Shown here: positions 35,076 to 43,193 of the stretch, piece by piece
Numbering within the stretch: the stretch's first letter is position 1
Layout: each line of letters opens with the position of its first letter
Assembly: GCF_005434965.1 (NCBI RefSeq)
Contig: NZ_SKCI01000001.1
Coordinates: forward strand, 890,952-954,951
Reading direction: 5' to 3'
Length of the DNA: 64,000 nucleotides
DNA from: Marimonas lutisalis
GTDB taxonomy: Bacteria; Pseudomonadota; Alphaproteobacteria; Rhodobacterales; Rhodobacteraceae
Made by a program: the position numbers and the translations under genes
The notes under the pieces: model-generated
The model's database searches: none
The model's input: the letters and a program-made list of their open reading frames with translations, nothing else
Told to the model about the DNA's origin: nothing

Positions 35076-36056
35076 ATGTCCGACACCCAGCTAAAGGGCT
35101 GGAACCATCTGCCCGATGTCCCGTTGAAGGTTTCGCCCTTCTTCACCTGGCCCCTGAACCCGGTCGAGATGGTGAAATGGGTCTGGAATTCGTGGTTCCT
35201 GATCTCGGAAAAGCTCATCATCGTGGGGATTGCCTTTGCCAGCTTCTACTGGTTCCAGCCGCCGCTTGAGGCATCCGCGACGTTCGCGCCTGGCTGGATC
35301 GCGCAGATTTACGTGCGGAATTTCCTGCTGGCCCTCGTCGTCGGGGGGGCCTTGCACATGTGGTTCTACACGTTCTCGGCGCAGGGCAGGAAACTGAAAT
35401 ACGATCCGCGGTCGCTGATGGTGAAGGGCAGGCAATTCACCCTGGGCGGGCAGGTGCGCGACAACATGTTCTGGACGCTTGGCACCGGGGTTGCCATCTG
35501 GACGGCCTATGAAGTGGTCCTGTTCTGGGCGCTGGCCAATGGCCACATGCCGATGGTCACCTGGGCGGCCAATCCGGCCTGGTTCGTCGCGATCTTCTTC
35601 CTGATCCCGATATGGGAAAGCTTCTATTTCTACATCATTCACCGGGCGATCCATATCCCGTTTCTCTATCGCCACGTGCATTACCTGCATCACCGCAACA
35701 TCAATGTCGGCCCCTGGTCTGGGATGTCGCAGCACCCGATTGAGCAGATGATCTTTCTCGGCTCGGTTTTCGTGCACCTTCTGGTGGGGGCGCATCCGGT
35801 GCACATCCTGTTTCACATGCAGTATTTCTTCCTGACCGCGATGACCACGCATACGGGCTTCCAGGGGCTTGTCATCAAGGATCGCAACAGGCTGGCGCTG
35901 GGCACGTTCCACCACCAGATGCATCACCGCTATTTCGAGTGCAATTACGGCAGTCTCGAGATTCCATGGGACAAGTGGTTCGGCACGTTCCACGACGGCA
36001 CCATCGAGGCCAACGAGAAGATGCAGGAGCGCCGAAAAAGGATCATGGGAAAATAG
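35076..36056 (+). CDS. fatty acid hydroxylase/sterol desaturase superfamily membrane protein
   Basis: A 326-residue membrane protein with about five hydrophobic segments and the superfamily's di-iron histidine clusters: FYFYIIHRAIH, HVHYLHHRN, then HFHxx-type TFHHQMHHRYF near residue 290. Such enzymes use O2 to hydroxylate or desaturate lipids (carotenoids, sterols, sphingoid or ornithine lipids); the substrate cannot be assigned. It starts at ATG 35076 with AGGGGAACGCC upstream and is divergent from a LysR gene likely to control it. Confidence 0.88.
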   Translation: MSDTQLKGWNHLPDVPLKVSPFFTWPLNPVEMVKWVWNSWFLISEKLIIVGIAFASFYWFQPPLEASATFAPGWIAQIYVRNFLLALVVGGALHMWFYTFSAQGRKLKYDPRSLMVKGRQFTLGGQVRDNMFWTLGTGVAIWTAYEVVLFWALANGHMPMVTWAANPAWFVAIFFLIPIWESFYFYIIHRAIHIPFLYRHVHYLHHRNINVGPWSGMSQHPIEQMIFLGSVFVHLLVGAHPVHILFHMQYFFLTAMTTHTGFQGLVIKDRNRLALGTFHHQMHHRYFECNYGSLEIPWDKWFGTFHDGTIEANEKMQERRKRIMGK

Positions 36057-36215
36057 GCGCATCGTCGCGCCGCGCATGGAAGGACCGGGACGGGCATGTC
36101 GCCCCGGGACGGTTGCGCCGGCGGGGAACGCGTGGGCCGGTTTGAAGCCGGGTTGCACATGGTGCGGCGCCGCGATACCGCTTGACCATTCGCATGTTAA
36201 CGGAAATGGCGCCCC

Positions 36216-37421
36216 ATGGCCCAGGCCACAGCACCCGCGCGCACGCCGCCGAGGATCATCACCCTGATCCTGCTGACCTCGATCAGCGTGCTGTCGCTCA
36301 ACATGTTTCTGCCGTCGCTGAAGCAGATCGCCGAGGACCTGCAGGCCGATTACGGCCTCGTGTCGCTGGCGCTGGGCGGCTACCTGGCGATGTCGGCGGT
36401 GTTGCAGATGATCCTTGGGCCGCTGAGCGACCGGATCGGGCGGCGGCCGGTGATGCTGGCCGGCGTGGCGGTGTTCGCGCTGGCCTCGGTCGGGTGTGCG
36501 CTGGCCGAAAACGTCTGGGTGTTCCTGGGGTTTCGCATGCTGCAATGTTCGGTCAGCGTCGGCATGGTGCTGAGCCGGGCGGTGGTGCGCGACATGTGCG
36601 AGCCACAGGAGGCCGCGCGCATTCTGGGGGTGATCGGCACGGCGATGGCGCTGGCGCCGCTCTTGGGGCCGGTGATCGGCGGGGTGCTGGACGAGGCCTT
36701 TGGCTGGCGGTCGAATTTCTGGGCCTTCGTGCTGATGGGCGCGGCGATGCTGGCGCTGAGCTGGGCCGATCTGGGCGAGACGAACCTGCGCCCTTCGGCC
36801 AGTTTTTCCGACCAGTTCCGATCCTATCCCGAGCTGTTCCGCGCGGCGCTGTTCTGGGGCTATTGCGTCGTGCTCGTGTTCTCGGTCGGCGGGTTCTACG
36901 CCTTCCTGGGCGGTGCGCCGCAGGTGGCCGAGGCGCGGTTTGGCCTGACGCCGGCGCTTCTGGGGATCGGGATGGGCTCGATCTCGGCGGGGTTCATGGT
37001 TGGCAATATCGTGAGCGCACGGATGACGCGGGCCTGGGGGATCGTGAAGCTGATGGTGATGGGGCGGTGGTTTGCCACGGTCGGGCCGCTTCTGGCGATG
37101 GCGGCGATCGCGCTGGGGGCCGCGCATCCGGCTGTGTTTTTCGCCGGTGCGATTTTCGTGGGGCTGGGCAACGGGCTGACGCTGCCGGGGGCGAATGCCG
37201 GGGTGATGTCGGTGGCGCCGCACCTGGCGGGCAGTGCCTCGGGGCTTTCAGGCGCGCTGACGCTGGCCGGCGGCGCCGCGATTTCCACCGCCGTGGGTGC
37301 GCTGGTGGCCAATGCCTTTGGCGTTTACGTTCTGTTGGGTTCGATGGCGGTGACCAGTTTCCTGGGCCTTCTGGGCGCCTATGCGACCGGGCGGCTGGAG
37401 CGGTTGCGCCCTGACATCTGA
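36216..37421 (+). CDS. Bcr/CflA family multidrug efflux MFS transporter
   Basis: A 401-residue, 12-segment major facilitator protein. The loop 2-3 motif GPLSDRIGRRPVML (around 72-85) and the motif-C-like APLLGPVIGGVL are present, as in the DHA1 Bcr/CflA group that exports bicyclomycin, chloramphenicol and other compounds by proton antiport. The 159-bp gap to the hydroxylase gene shows no recognised element apart from a TTGACC at 36182. Confidence 0.9.
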   Translation: MAQATAPARTPPRIITLILLTSISVLSLNMFLPSLKQIAEDLQADYGLVSLALGGYLAMSAVLQMILGPLSDRIGRRPVMLAGVAVFALASVGCALAENVWVFLGFRMLQCSVSVGMVLSRAVVRDMCEPQEAARILGVIGTAMALAPLLGPVIGGVLDEAFGWRSNFWAFVLMGAAMLALSWADLGETNLRPSASFSDQFRSYPELFRAALFWGYCVVLVFSVGGFYAFLGGAPQVAEARFGLTPALLGIGMGSISAGFMVGNIVSARMTRAWGIVKLMVMGRWFATVGPLLAMAAIALGAAHPAVFFAGAIFVGLGNGLTLPGANAGVMSVAPHLAGSASGLSGALTLAGGAAISTAVGALVANAFGVYVLLGSMAVTSFLGLLGAYATGRLERLRPDI

Positions 37422-37499
37422 TCAGTGGCTTTTCAAAGCTCGCGGCCCATGCTAGCAGGGCGCCAAATTCGACACCCACCACATCAAGGAGCCTGACAC

Positions 37500-37922
37500 A
37501 TGGCACTGGAACGCACGTTTTCCATCATCAAACCCGACGCCACCAAGCGCAACCTGACCGGCAAGATCGTTGCCATGCTGGAAGAGGGCGGCCTGCGCGT
37601 CGTCGCCTCCAAGCGTATCCAGCTGACGTTGGCGCAGGCGCAGCAGTTCTATGGCGTGCACAAGGACCGCCCGTTCTTTGGCGAGCTGTGCGAATTCATG
37701 ATTTCCGAGCCGATCGTGGTGCAGGTGCTGGAAGGCGAGAACGCCATTGCCCGCAACCGCGAGATCATGGGCGCGACCAACCCCGCCGAGGCCGACGAAG
37801 GCACCATCCGCAAGACCTTCGCCCTGTCGATCGGCGAAAACTCGGTCCACGGCTCGGACGGGCCGGACACCGCGAAAGAAGAGATCGCCTTCTTCTTCTC
37901 GGGGCTCGAACTGGTCGGCTAA
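37500..37922 (+). CDS. ndk: nucleoside diphosphate kinase
   Basis: A 140-residue enzyme that equalises NTP/dNTP pools via a phosphohistidine. The family signature NSVHGSDGP is at about 116-124 with the catalytic His in it, and the N-terminal [15 protein letters not shown] is typical. The AAGGAG site is six to seven bases before the ATG. Its stop codon overlaps that of the convergent tfoX-like gene by two bases. Confidence 0.97.
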   Translation: MALERTFSIIKPDATKRNLTGKIVAMLEEGGLRVVASKRIQLTLAQAQQFYGVHKDRPFFGELCEFMISEPIVVQVLEGENAIARNREIMGATNPAEADEGTIRKTFALSIGENSVHGSDGPDTAKEEIAFFFSGLELVG

Positions 37923-38251
37923 GCCTTCCTTTCGATCACGCCAATTGCATCAAGGGCCGCTTCGAGATCGGAGCGGCCCTTGTCGTGTTTGGCGGCCTTC
38001 AGCGCGTCGAATGTCTTGCGAAGGGCGGCCTTTTCCGCGCCCTTGCAATCGTTCCAGGGGCGGCCCTGCAGCCCCATGACCAGAACGTAATAACCGATGA
38101 AATGCGGCCGGTGGCCGGTTTCCAGCAGCCGCGCATAGGCGGCATCGGCGCCCAGCGCGTGCAGTTCCTCGGCTGAGTGGATCCCGGCGCGGGCAAAAGC
38201 GGCCTCCATCGCGGGGCCGAGATTACGGATGGATGAAACGGGCGTTGGCAT
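37919..38251 (-). CDS. TfoX/Sxy C-terminal domain protein
   Basis: A 110-residue protein consisting mainly of a TfoX C-terminal helix-hairpin-helix-like domain: [40 protein letters not shown]. The N-terminal TfoX domain of the competence regulator is absent, as in many stand-alone family members. The C-terminal 25 residues are basic ([15 protein letters not shown]). DNA binding is plausible but unproven. The ATG at 38251 gives [10 protein letters not shown]; the gene is convergent with ndk. Confidence 0.85.
   Translation of the reverse strand: MPTPVSSIRNLGPAMEAAFARAGIHSAEELHALGADAAYARLLETGHRPHFIGYYVLVMGLQGRPWNDCKGAEKAALRKTFDALKAAKHDKGRSDLEAALDAIGVIERKA
37952..37981 (+). terminator. ndk terminator embedded in the tfoX-like coding sequence
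   Basis: AAGGGCCGCT (37952-37961) and AGCGGCCCTT (37972-37981) form a perfect 10-bp stem with a 10-base loop, followed by TGTCGTGTTT. It begins 30 bases past the ndk stop, so it can end ndk transcription, yet it is also coding sequence for the last residues of the convergent gene. Confidence 0.55.
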
Positions 38252-38290
38252 GACCCGCAGGTTAGGGCCTGCGCGCCCGGCTGTCACGTC

Positions 38291-38413
38291 TCAGAGCGAG
38301 GCGTAATCGGTGATCACGGGGCGGGGTTTGGCCTGCGGCTTGCGCGGCTGGGCCTGCGATTTCGGGGCCTGGGGCGCGGCGGGGGCCGGTTGCGGCGGTT
38401 TCGACGAAGCCAT
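38291..38413 (-). CDS. small Pro/Ala/Lys-rich protein, 40 residues
   Basis: ATG at 38413 preceded by AAGGAG with a six-base gap, the strongest ribosome site in this neighbourhood. The product is MASSKPPQPAP, then APKSQAQPRKPQAK, ending in PVITDYASL: disordered, basic, with a more ordered hydrophobic tail. No family recognised. The frame is short, but the start signal and codon choice (high GC at third positions) support it. Confidence 0.55.
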   Translation of the reverse strand: MASSKPPQPAPAAPQAPKSQAQPRKPQAKPRPVITDYASL

Positions 38414-38612
38414 CTTGTGCTCCTTCACAGATCAAAAGGGGCGCCGTCCGGCCTTGCGCCGGGTGGCGCGCTGGGCTGTCGGGTCAGGCTGCGGGTGGAT
38501 CAGGGCAGCTTTCTGGCGGAAATGTGGCGAAAATCGGGCAGGGGGCTGGGCGTGGTGTTTATGCCACGCCGCCCGGGGTGCATTTTTTCGCCCCGAACCC
38601 CGATTCCGGTGC

Positions 38613-38641
38613 TTGACGCCCCGCGCGCGTGGGCCTAAACA
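38613..38641 (+). promoter_or_regulatory. promoter of the first tRNA-Asp gene
   Basis: TTGACG (38613-38618), a 17-base spacer and TAAACA (38636-38641), about 40 bases before the tRNA. The rest of 38414-38612 shows no supported gene or site. Confidence 0.55.
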
Positions 38642-38681
38642 CGCCTTCACGCCCGGGCCGACCGGCCGGGGCGGGCAGTGG

Positions 38682-38758
38682 GCGGTTGTAGCTCAGTTGG
38701 TTAGAGTACCGGCCTGTCACGCCGGGGGTCGCGGGTTCGAGCCCCGTCAACCGCGCCA
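38682..38758 (+). tRNA. tRNA-Asp(GTC), copy 1
   Basis: A 77-base cloverleaf with encoded CCA. The acceptor stem GCGGTTG pairs with CAACCGC, the D loop has AGCTCAGTTGGTTAGA, the anticodon loop CTGTCAC carries GTC (38716-38718), and the T arm reads GGGTTCGAGCCCC-like. Identical to the second copy at 40097. Confidence 0.97.
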
Positions 38759-38775
38759 CCGCTGCTTTGAGAAAG

Positions 38776-38800
38776 CGCCTCCCGCAGGGGAGGCGTTTTT
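38776..38800 (+). terminator. intrinsic terminator after tRNA-Asp copy 1
   Basis: CGCCTCCC (38776-38783) and GGGAGGCG (38788-38795) with loop GCAG, followed directly by TTTTT: a canonical Rho-independent terminator 17 bases past the tRNA. Confidence 0.85.
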
Positions 38801-38863
38801 CGTTTCGGGACCGGATGCTTTTCCTGTTAGGCTGGTTGGGACGACCACCGGCGAGGGAGGCGC

Positions 38864-39970
38864 ATGATGCGGGTCTTGGGGATCCTCGGCTGGGTTCTGA
38901 TGGCGACGCTCGCCTCCGCGCAGGAGGCGGTTGAGATCGACGTCTCGGAAACGCTGGGCTGTGTGCTTTACGATGACAAATCGGTCTATTGCTTCGGCGA
39001 GTATCCGGGTGACGGGGGCGGTCCGCCCTTTGCCGCCTGGCGGGTCGAGGGGCTGCCGCCGGCTTCGGCCATCGCCGTGGGCCGGTTCGGTGCCTGCGCG
39101 GTCGACTGGGCCGGGCGGCTGTGGTGCTGGGGGCTGGATTACCAGCGTTCGATGCGGGCGCATGCGCCGATCGTTTCGCACGGACCGTTCCAGGTAGAGG
39201 GCCTGCCGCCGGTGCGCGCCGCGGCGCTGGGGTTCAACCATGTCTGTGCGGTGGCGGTGGATGGCCGCCTGTGGTGCTGGGGCGAAAACCCCTGCGGCGA
39301 GGTGGGCTGCGGCAACACGGATCGGGTGATCGAGCCGCTGCAGGTGCCGGGGATCCGCGGCGTGCGGTCGCTTTCGGCGGGTGTCAACAATACCTGCGTG
39401 GTGCTGTGGGGCGGGCAGCTGAGTTGCTGGGGATCGGACAACCCTACGGAACCGGGCCGCGCCTTTGTCTATGAATCGACGCGGCCGCTGCTGATGAAGC
39501 CCAGCTATTTCGGCGCGTTGTCGAAAGTGGCCAATGGCCGCAACTTTGCCTGCGGGCTGGGCGAAGGCGGGCAGGTGACCTGCTGGGGATCGAACCTGAT
39601 GGGGCAGTTGGGCACCCAGACGCTTCGGATCACCGGCGGGTCCGAGGCGATCGGGATCGGTGAGGTTGCGGGCGTCGGCCAGGCTACGGATCTGGATGCC
39701 GATCTTTTCGCCGCCTGCGCGGTTCAGGCCGGCGCGGTGATCTGCTGGGGCACGCCCACCTACGAGGAGCCGTCGCCCGAAACCGTCGCCCTGCCGCCCG
39801 AACCGATCCCGGGGATCGCCGGCGCCACCCGCGTCGCGCTGGGCGCGGCCTTTGGCTGTGCCATCGCGGACGGCGAGGTGCTGTGCTGGGGCCTGTCGGA
39901 GTTCGAGGGCAGCCCGGTGATCGACGGCATGGCCCCCGACCGGCCCGTACCGGTGCCGGGGTTGCCGTGA
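38864..39970 (+). CDS. secreted RCC1-repeat (seven-bladed beta-propeller) protein
   Basis: A 368-residue exported protein with a signal peptide (to ASAQ) and seven RCC1-like repeats, one per propeller blade. Each blade has an early Cys and a closing C-x-G motif: YCFGEY, LWCWGLDY, LWCWGENP, LSCWGSDN, VTCWGSN, VICWGTP and VLCWGLSE. The paired Cys 8-10 residues apart in each blade (for example ACAVDWAGRLWC) suggest one disulfide per blade, fitting a periplasmic or surface location. Function unknown; RCC1 propellers usually bind proteins. GGGAGG at 38855-38860 favours the second ATG (38867). The gene sits between two identical tRNA-Asp genes. Confidence 0.85.
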   Translation: MMRVLGILGWVLMATLASAQEAVEIDVSETLGCVLYDDKSVYCFGEYPGDGGGPPFAAWRVEGLPPASAIAVGRFGACAVDWAGRLWCWGLDYQRSMRAHAPIVSHGPFQVEGLPPVRAAALGFNHVCAVAVDGRLWCWGENPCGEVGCGNTDRVIEPLQVPGIRGVRSLSAGVNNTCVVLWGGQLSCWGSDNPTEPGRAFVYESTRPLLMKPSYFGALSKVANGRNFACGLGEGGQVTCWGSNLMGQLGTQTLRITGGSEAIGIGEVAGVGQATDLDADLFAACAVQAGAVICWGTPTYEEPSPETVALPPEPIPGIAGATRVALGAAFGCAIADGEVLCWGLSEFEGSPVIDGMAPDRPVPVPGLP

Positions 39971-40024
39971 TGGCCGAGCCTGCGCCTGCCCGGCGTGCCC
40001 GCCCCGGCAAGATCTGCACCGCGC

Positions 40025-40048
40025 GCCGCGCAAGCGCGCAGGCGCGGC
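40025..40048 (+). terminator. hairpin after the RCC1-like gene
   Basis: GCCGCGC (40025-40031) and GCGCGGC (40042-40048) form a 7-bp stem with a 10-base loop, 55 bases past the stop codon. No T-run, so only weakly terminator-like. Confidence 0.35.
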
Positions 40049-40058
40049 AATTGGGGCA

Positions 40059-40087
40059 TTGACGGGGGCGCGGGCAGGCACTATCTG
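40059..40087 (+). promoter_or_regulatory. promoter of the second tRNA-Asp gene
   Basis: TTGACG (40059-40064), 17-base spacer and TATCTG (40082-40087), ten bases before the tRNA. The -35 equals that of copy 1, but the distance to the tRNA and the -10 differ. Confidence 0.45.
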
Positions 40088-40096
40088 ACCCCCAAC

Positions 40097-40173
40097 GCGG
40101 TTGTAGCTCAGTTGGTTAGAGTACCGGCCTGTCACGCCGGGGGTCGCGGGTTCGAGCCCCGTCAACCGCGCCA
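40097..40173 (+). tRNA. tRNA-Asp(GTC), copy 2
   Basis: 77 bases, identical to the copy at 38682-38758, including the encoded CCA. No terminator follows; the small membrane-protein gene starts 33 bases later, so both may be on one transcript. Confidence 0.97.
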
Positions 40174-40206
40174 TTTTCCCCCCAAACTCCCGAAAAAGGC
40201 GGTGCA

Positions 40207-40437
40207 ATGCGGTTTCTCGACAGTCTTTCCTGGACGCTTCTGATTTTCGCGGCGATTTTCCTGGGGCTGGCGCCGTTCACGCCCGAGCCGCATATCTGGG
40301 AAAAGCTGAAGATGCTGGCCGCGGGGGAGTTGAGCCGTCCGATCGACATTTTCGATCTGCTGATGCACGGCACGCCGGTGATCCTGCTCGTCCTGAAAGG
40401 CGTGCGCGAGGCCACCAAGCCTCAGCCCGGAGAATAA
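40207..40437 (+). CDS. small membrane protein of unknown function, 76 residues
   Basis: Two hydrophobic segments (SWTLLIFAAIFLGLAPF and LLMHGTPVILLVLKGV) flank a short polar loop, EPHIWEKLKMLAAGELSRP. Homologues in this bacterial group are sometimes labelled RND transporter, but it is far too small for that and no function is known. The last 16 bases overlap the end of the convergent sulfotransferase-like gene. Confidence 0.75.
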   Translation: MRFLDSLSWTLLIFAAIFLGLAPFTPEPHIWEKLKMLAAGELSRPIDIFDLLMHGTPVILLVLKGVREATKPQPGE

Positions 40438-41198
40438 TCGTAACCGAGCGCCGACTCCAGGTCGAGATCGAGCTGGGAGAGCATGAAGGCGCGGTCGTCG
40501 TTATTGAGCCTTTCGGGGGTTTCGCCGCGTTCATCGACCGAGAGGTTGAAGCGGTTGCCAAGCCGGCGCTTGACGCCCTTGATCCGCTCGCCCTGCAGTT
40601 TCAGATCGAACGTGTCGTTGAACCAGGCGGAAAAGCCCTCGGGGTCGGCCTGCACGCGTTCGGCCTGCACCAGGAGCATGTTGCAGTCGCGGTTGAGCAT
40701 GCCGACAAGGGCCGCCTGTTTCACCCGGCGCAGCTCGAACAGGTTCTGGAAGGCGCGGCCGGTGATCGGGTGGCGGTCGAACTCCATCTCCAGGCCCTCG
40801 ACGCGGCCGGCGATCTCGGGGTGGATCTCCTCGAAATCGGCGGGGCGGTCGACGATGCCGCGCCAGGGCGCGCGCAGGAACTCGGAAAAGGTGAGCCGCT
40901 GCAGCGCGGGATCGGCGTGCCAGGGGCGTTTGTGCATCGAGAGCGCCCAGTTCTCGGCGTTGCGCACGACGCAGACGATCAGGAAATCGCGCGGGATGGC
41001 GACCATGTGGGGCGTGGCATGTTTCCAGCCCAGCGCCTCGGTGCGCATGATCTGGGCGTTCTTGTCGATCACCTTGCGCACGAGGTTGGTGGCGCAGGCG
41101 CGTTCGCCCAGCACCTGGAACTGTTTCAGCGGCGTGCGGTCCACGCGCCGGGGGTATAGCCCGGTGTCGCGGAACACCTGCGGGATGGTTGCACTCAT
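40422..41198 (-). CDS. P-loop sulfotransferase-like protein
   Basis: A 258-residue protein. The N-terminal QVLGERACATNLVRKVI resembles the 5'-phosphosulfate-binding loop, and IVCVVRNAENWALSMHKRPWH resembles the 3'-phosphate-binding segment of PAPS-dependent sulfotransferases. No signal peptide. The acceptor is unknown; divergence from a glycosyltransferase gene (153 bp between starts) suggests cell-surface polysaccharide work. Start ATG 41198 (MSATIPQ); the upstream in-frame ATG is less likely. Confidence 0.65.
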   Translation of the reverse strand: MSATIPQVFRDTGLYPRRVDRTPLKQFQVLGERACATNLVRKVIDKNAQIMRTEALGWKHATPHMVAIPRDFLIVCVVRNAENWALSMHKRPWHADPALQRLTFSEFLRAPWRGIVDRPADFEEIHPEIAGRVEGLEMEFDRHPITGRAFQNLFELRRVKQAALVGMLNRDCNMLLVQAERVQADPEGFSAWFNDTFDLKLQGERIKGVKRRLGNRFNLSVDERGETPERLNNDDRAFMLSQLDLDLESALGYDYSPG

Positions 41199-41350
41199 AA
41201 CTGCCCGATCCTTTGATCCTGTTGGGGCCACCGCCCCGGGGACGGGGCCCGGGCGCAGAATATTTCATTTCTCATGACGCGGCAAACCCGCTAGTGTCGG
41301 CGCGAGGCAAAAAGGCCCCGGAACGTGGGCTGCAAGGAACGAGTGGGCAT

Positions 41351-42226
41351 ATGCAATCGAAAGTGGCGGCCGTCACCATGGTGCGCGAGGACCTGTTTTT
41401 CCTGCGCGCGTGGCTGCATCATTACGGCGAGGTGCTGGGGCGCGAGAACTGTTACATCGTGAACCATGGCCGGGGCGAGGCGGTGGCCGATCTGGCGGCG
41501 GGCTGCAACATCATCGGCATCCCCGGCGACCCGCACAAGAATTTCGACATGAAGCGCTGGCGGCTGCTGAACAACCTCGTGATGGGGCTGCGCAGCTATT
41601 ACGACCACGTGATCGTGGGCGATGTCGACGAGTTGGTGGTGGTCGATCCGGCCAAGGGGAAAAACCTGCTGGACTACCTGTGGGATGCGCCCATTCGCCG
41701 GGTGCTGACGCCGCTGGGCCTGGAGGTGATCCACCGGATCGACCTTGAGCCCGAGGCGGTGGGCGAGCGTATCCTGGGCCCGCGCCGCCATGTGCGGCTG
41801 GCCCCGCATTATTCCAAGCCCTGCGTGATATCGGCGGGGACCAAGATCGCCCGGGGCGGGCATTTCACGCAATATGGCAAGCTGATCGCGCCCGATGACC
41901 TCTATCTTTTCCACCTGAAATTCTGCGATTTCCCGGAATACGTGGAGGCGATGAACCGGCGCAACAAGGTGACGGGGGATCTGGGCACCTCGGTGAAGGA
42001 CACGGCGATCGGCCGGCACTGGTTTGCCGAGGCGCGCGGCGAGGATCGCGCGGTGTTCGAGGCCTTTGCCGATCTGGAGATGGTCGAGGGGTTCGACATG
42101 GCGCCCTATCGTGCGCGGATGCAGGACACGTTCCGCCCGCGCGGCGATACCGGGTTCTACGAGTTCGACCGGCCCGAATACGAGTTGCAGTTCGAGCTGC
42201 CGGAGCGGTTTTTCGGCATTTTCTGA
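41351..42226 (+). CDS. glycosyltransferase family 2-type protein
   Basis: A 291-residue GT-A-like enzyme. VAAVTMVREDLFFLRAWLHHYGEVLG at the N-terminus is the nucleotide-sugar strand, and the metal/sugar DxD motif is VGDVDELVVVD (near residue 95). Members of this group often decorate surface glycans. It is divergent from the sulfotransferase-like gene, so the two may modify one polysaccharide. Start ATG 41351; the longer upstream frame passes through a GC-rich hairpin and is not coding. Confidence 0.8.
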   Translation: MQSKVAAVTMVREDLFFLRAWLHHYGEVLGRENCYIVNHGRGEAVADLAAGCNIIGIPGDPHKNFDMKRWRLLNNLVMGLRSYYDHVIVGDVDELVVVDPAKGKNLLDYLWDAPIRRVLTPLGLEVIHRIDLEPEAVGERILGPRRHVRLAPHYSKPCVISAGTKIARGGHFTQYGKLIAPDDLYLFHLKFCDFPEYVEAMNRRNKVTGDLGTSVKDTAIGRHWFAEARGEDRAVFEAFADLEMVEGFDMAPYRARMQDTFRPRGDTGFYEFDRPEYELQFELPERFFGIF

Positions 42227-42246
42227 GCGCTGTGCCGTGGCGCGGC

Positions 42247-42384
42247 CTAAAGCGTGGTGACCTGCACCGGAGCGGGGGCCTGAAGGCCGGCGCCGGTTTG
42301 ACCGGGTCGCGCGTTGAGCCCGGCCCAGACGAGCAGGCCCGTGGCGGTGAAAACCAGGCAGATCCCGAGGAGTTTGCGTGTCAT
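42247..42384 (-). CDS. small membrane-anchored protein, 45 residues
   Basis: MTRKLLGICLVFTATGLLVW forms one membrane segment or signal peptide, followed by a short Gln/Pro/Ala-rich tail. AAAGGG lies 7-9 bases before the ATG. No family recognised. It is convergent with the glycosyltransferase gene, 20 bp from its stop. Confidence 0.45.
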   Translation of the reverse strand: MTRKLLGICLVFTATGLLVWAGLNARPGQTGAGLQAPAPVQVTTL

Positions 42385-42582
42385 GGCGCGCCCTTTCGTT
42401 GCTTTGGTGCAAAGATGGGGTGGCGCGGGCATGTCATTCAAAAACGTGGGCCGCATGGCGCGGTGTTATCCGATAACACCCTGGCCTGGGGCGGCGCGGC
42501 GAATTGCGCCTTGCCCGGTTGGCGGGCATTCGGGCTAGGATAGAGCTGCGCGCGAACGTCTGTTCCGAAACGGGAGGACGAG

Positions 42583-43151
42583 ATGAAAACAGCATGGATG
42601 ATGGCCGGGGTACTGGCCCTGATGACCGGTGCGGCATCGGCCGCCGACAAGGCGGCGCTCGCCGAGGAAGGCAAGGGCGTGATCCAGGCCTTTGGCGGCG
42701 CGTTGAAGGCGGAGCTGCTGGCCGCGGTCGAGGCCAAGGGCCCGGCGCATGCGGTGGCGGTGTGCAACGTGAAAGCCCCCGAGATCGCCGCGAAGGTGGG
42801 CGCCGAGAAGGGCTGGAGCGTGGCGCGATCCTCGCACCGGCTGCGCAACCCGAAAAATGCGCCGGACGCCTATACCGACGCCGCGATCAAGGCGTTCCTG
42901 GAGCGCGAGGCGGCGGGCGAGAAGGCCGCCGACATGGCGATGGCGGGGATTGTCGAGGAAGAGGGCTAGCAGGTGTTTCGCTGGTCAAGGCGATCCCCAC
43001 GGGTGAGCTGTGCCTGAACTGCCATGGCGGAGAACAGGTGAAGCCCGAGGTCGAGGAGGTGCTGAAAACGCTATATCCCGAAGACCAGGCGCGCGGTTTT
43101 GCCGTGGGCCAGATGCGCGGTGTGTTCACGCTGAAGAAGGTTCTTGAATAG
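42583..43151 (+). pseudogene. broken DUF3365/Tll0287-like c-type haem protein
   Basis: Joined frames give about 188 residues, the normal family length. The first part has a signal peptide (to ASAAD), AVCNVKAPEIAAKVG and the RLRNPKNAPD motif. It stops at TAG 42967-42969, where homologous context expects Gln (CAG). A second lesion follows: the frame shifts at 42984 (CGCTGG-TCAAGG lacks one G needed for F-R-W-V-K), after which IPTGELCLNCHGGEQ supplies the haem-binding CxxCH and the protein ends LKTLYPEDQARGF...VLE. With a nonsense and a one-base deletion, it cannot make the haem-binding half. Confidence 0.8.
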
Positions 43152-43161
43152 GGGGGCGGTC

Positions 43162-43184
43162 AGGGTGGGTTGAAAACCCACCCT
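43162..43184. terminator. AGGGTGGGTT hairpin downstream of pdhC
   Basis: AGGGTGGGTT (43162-43171) and AACCCACCCT (43175-43184) form a 10-bp stem with a 3-base loop between pdhC (minus) and the haem-protein pseudogene (plus). This kind of GTAGGGTGGGTT-type hairpin recurs in spacers of many bacterial genomes. It could end transcription from both sides. Confidence 0.6.
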
Positions 43185-43193
43185 ACGACGCCG

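Noticed and set aside
35091-37223. 710-codon minus-strand frame over the hydroxylase and efflux genes
   Set aside because: Composition of a shadow frame (His, Arg, Gln, Pro) and fully antisense to two real genes.
41210-41275. GC-rich hairpin followed by AATATTTCATTTC between the sulfotransferase-like and glycosyltransferase genes, considered as an eighth 3'-end repeat
   Set aside because: The GCAAGATGAA tail is missing and it lies between divergent starts, not gene ends.
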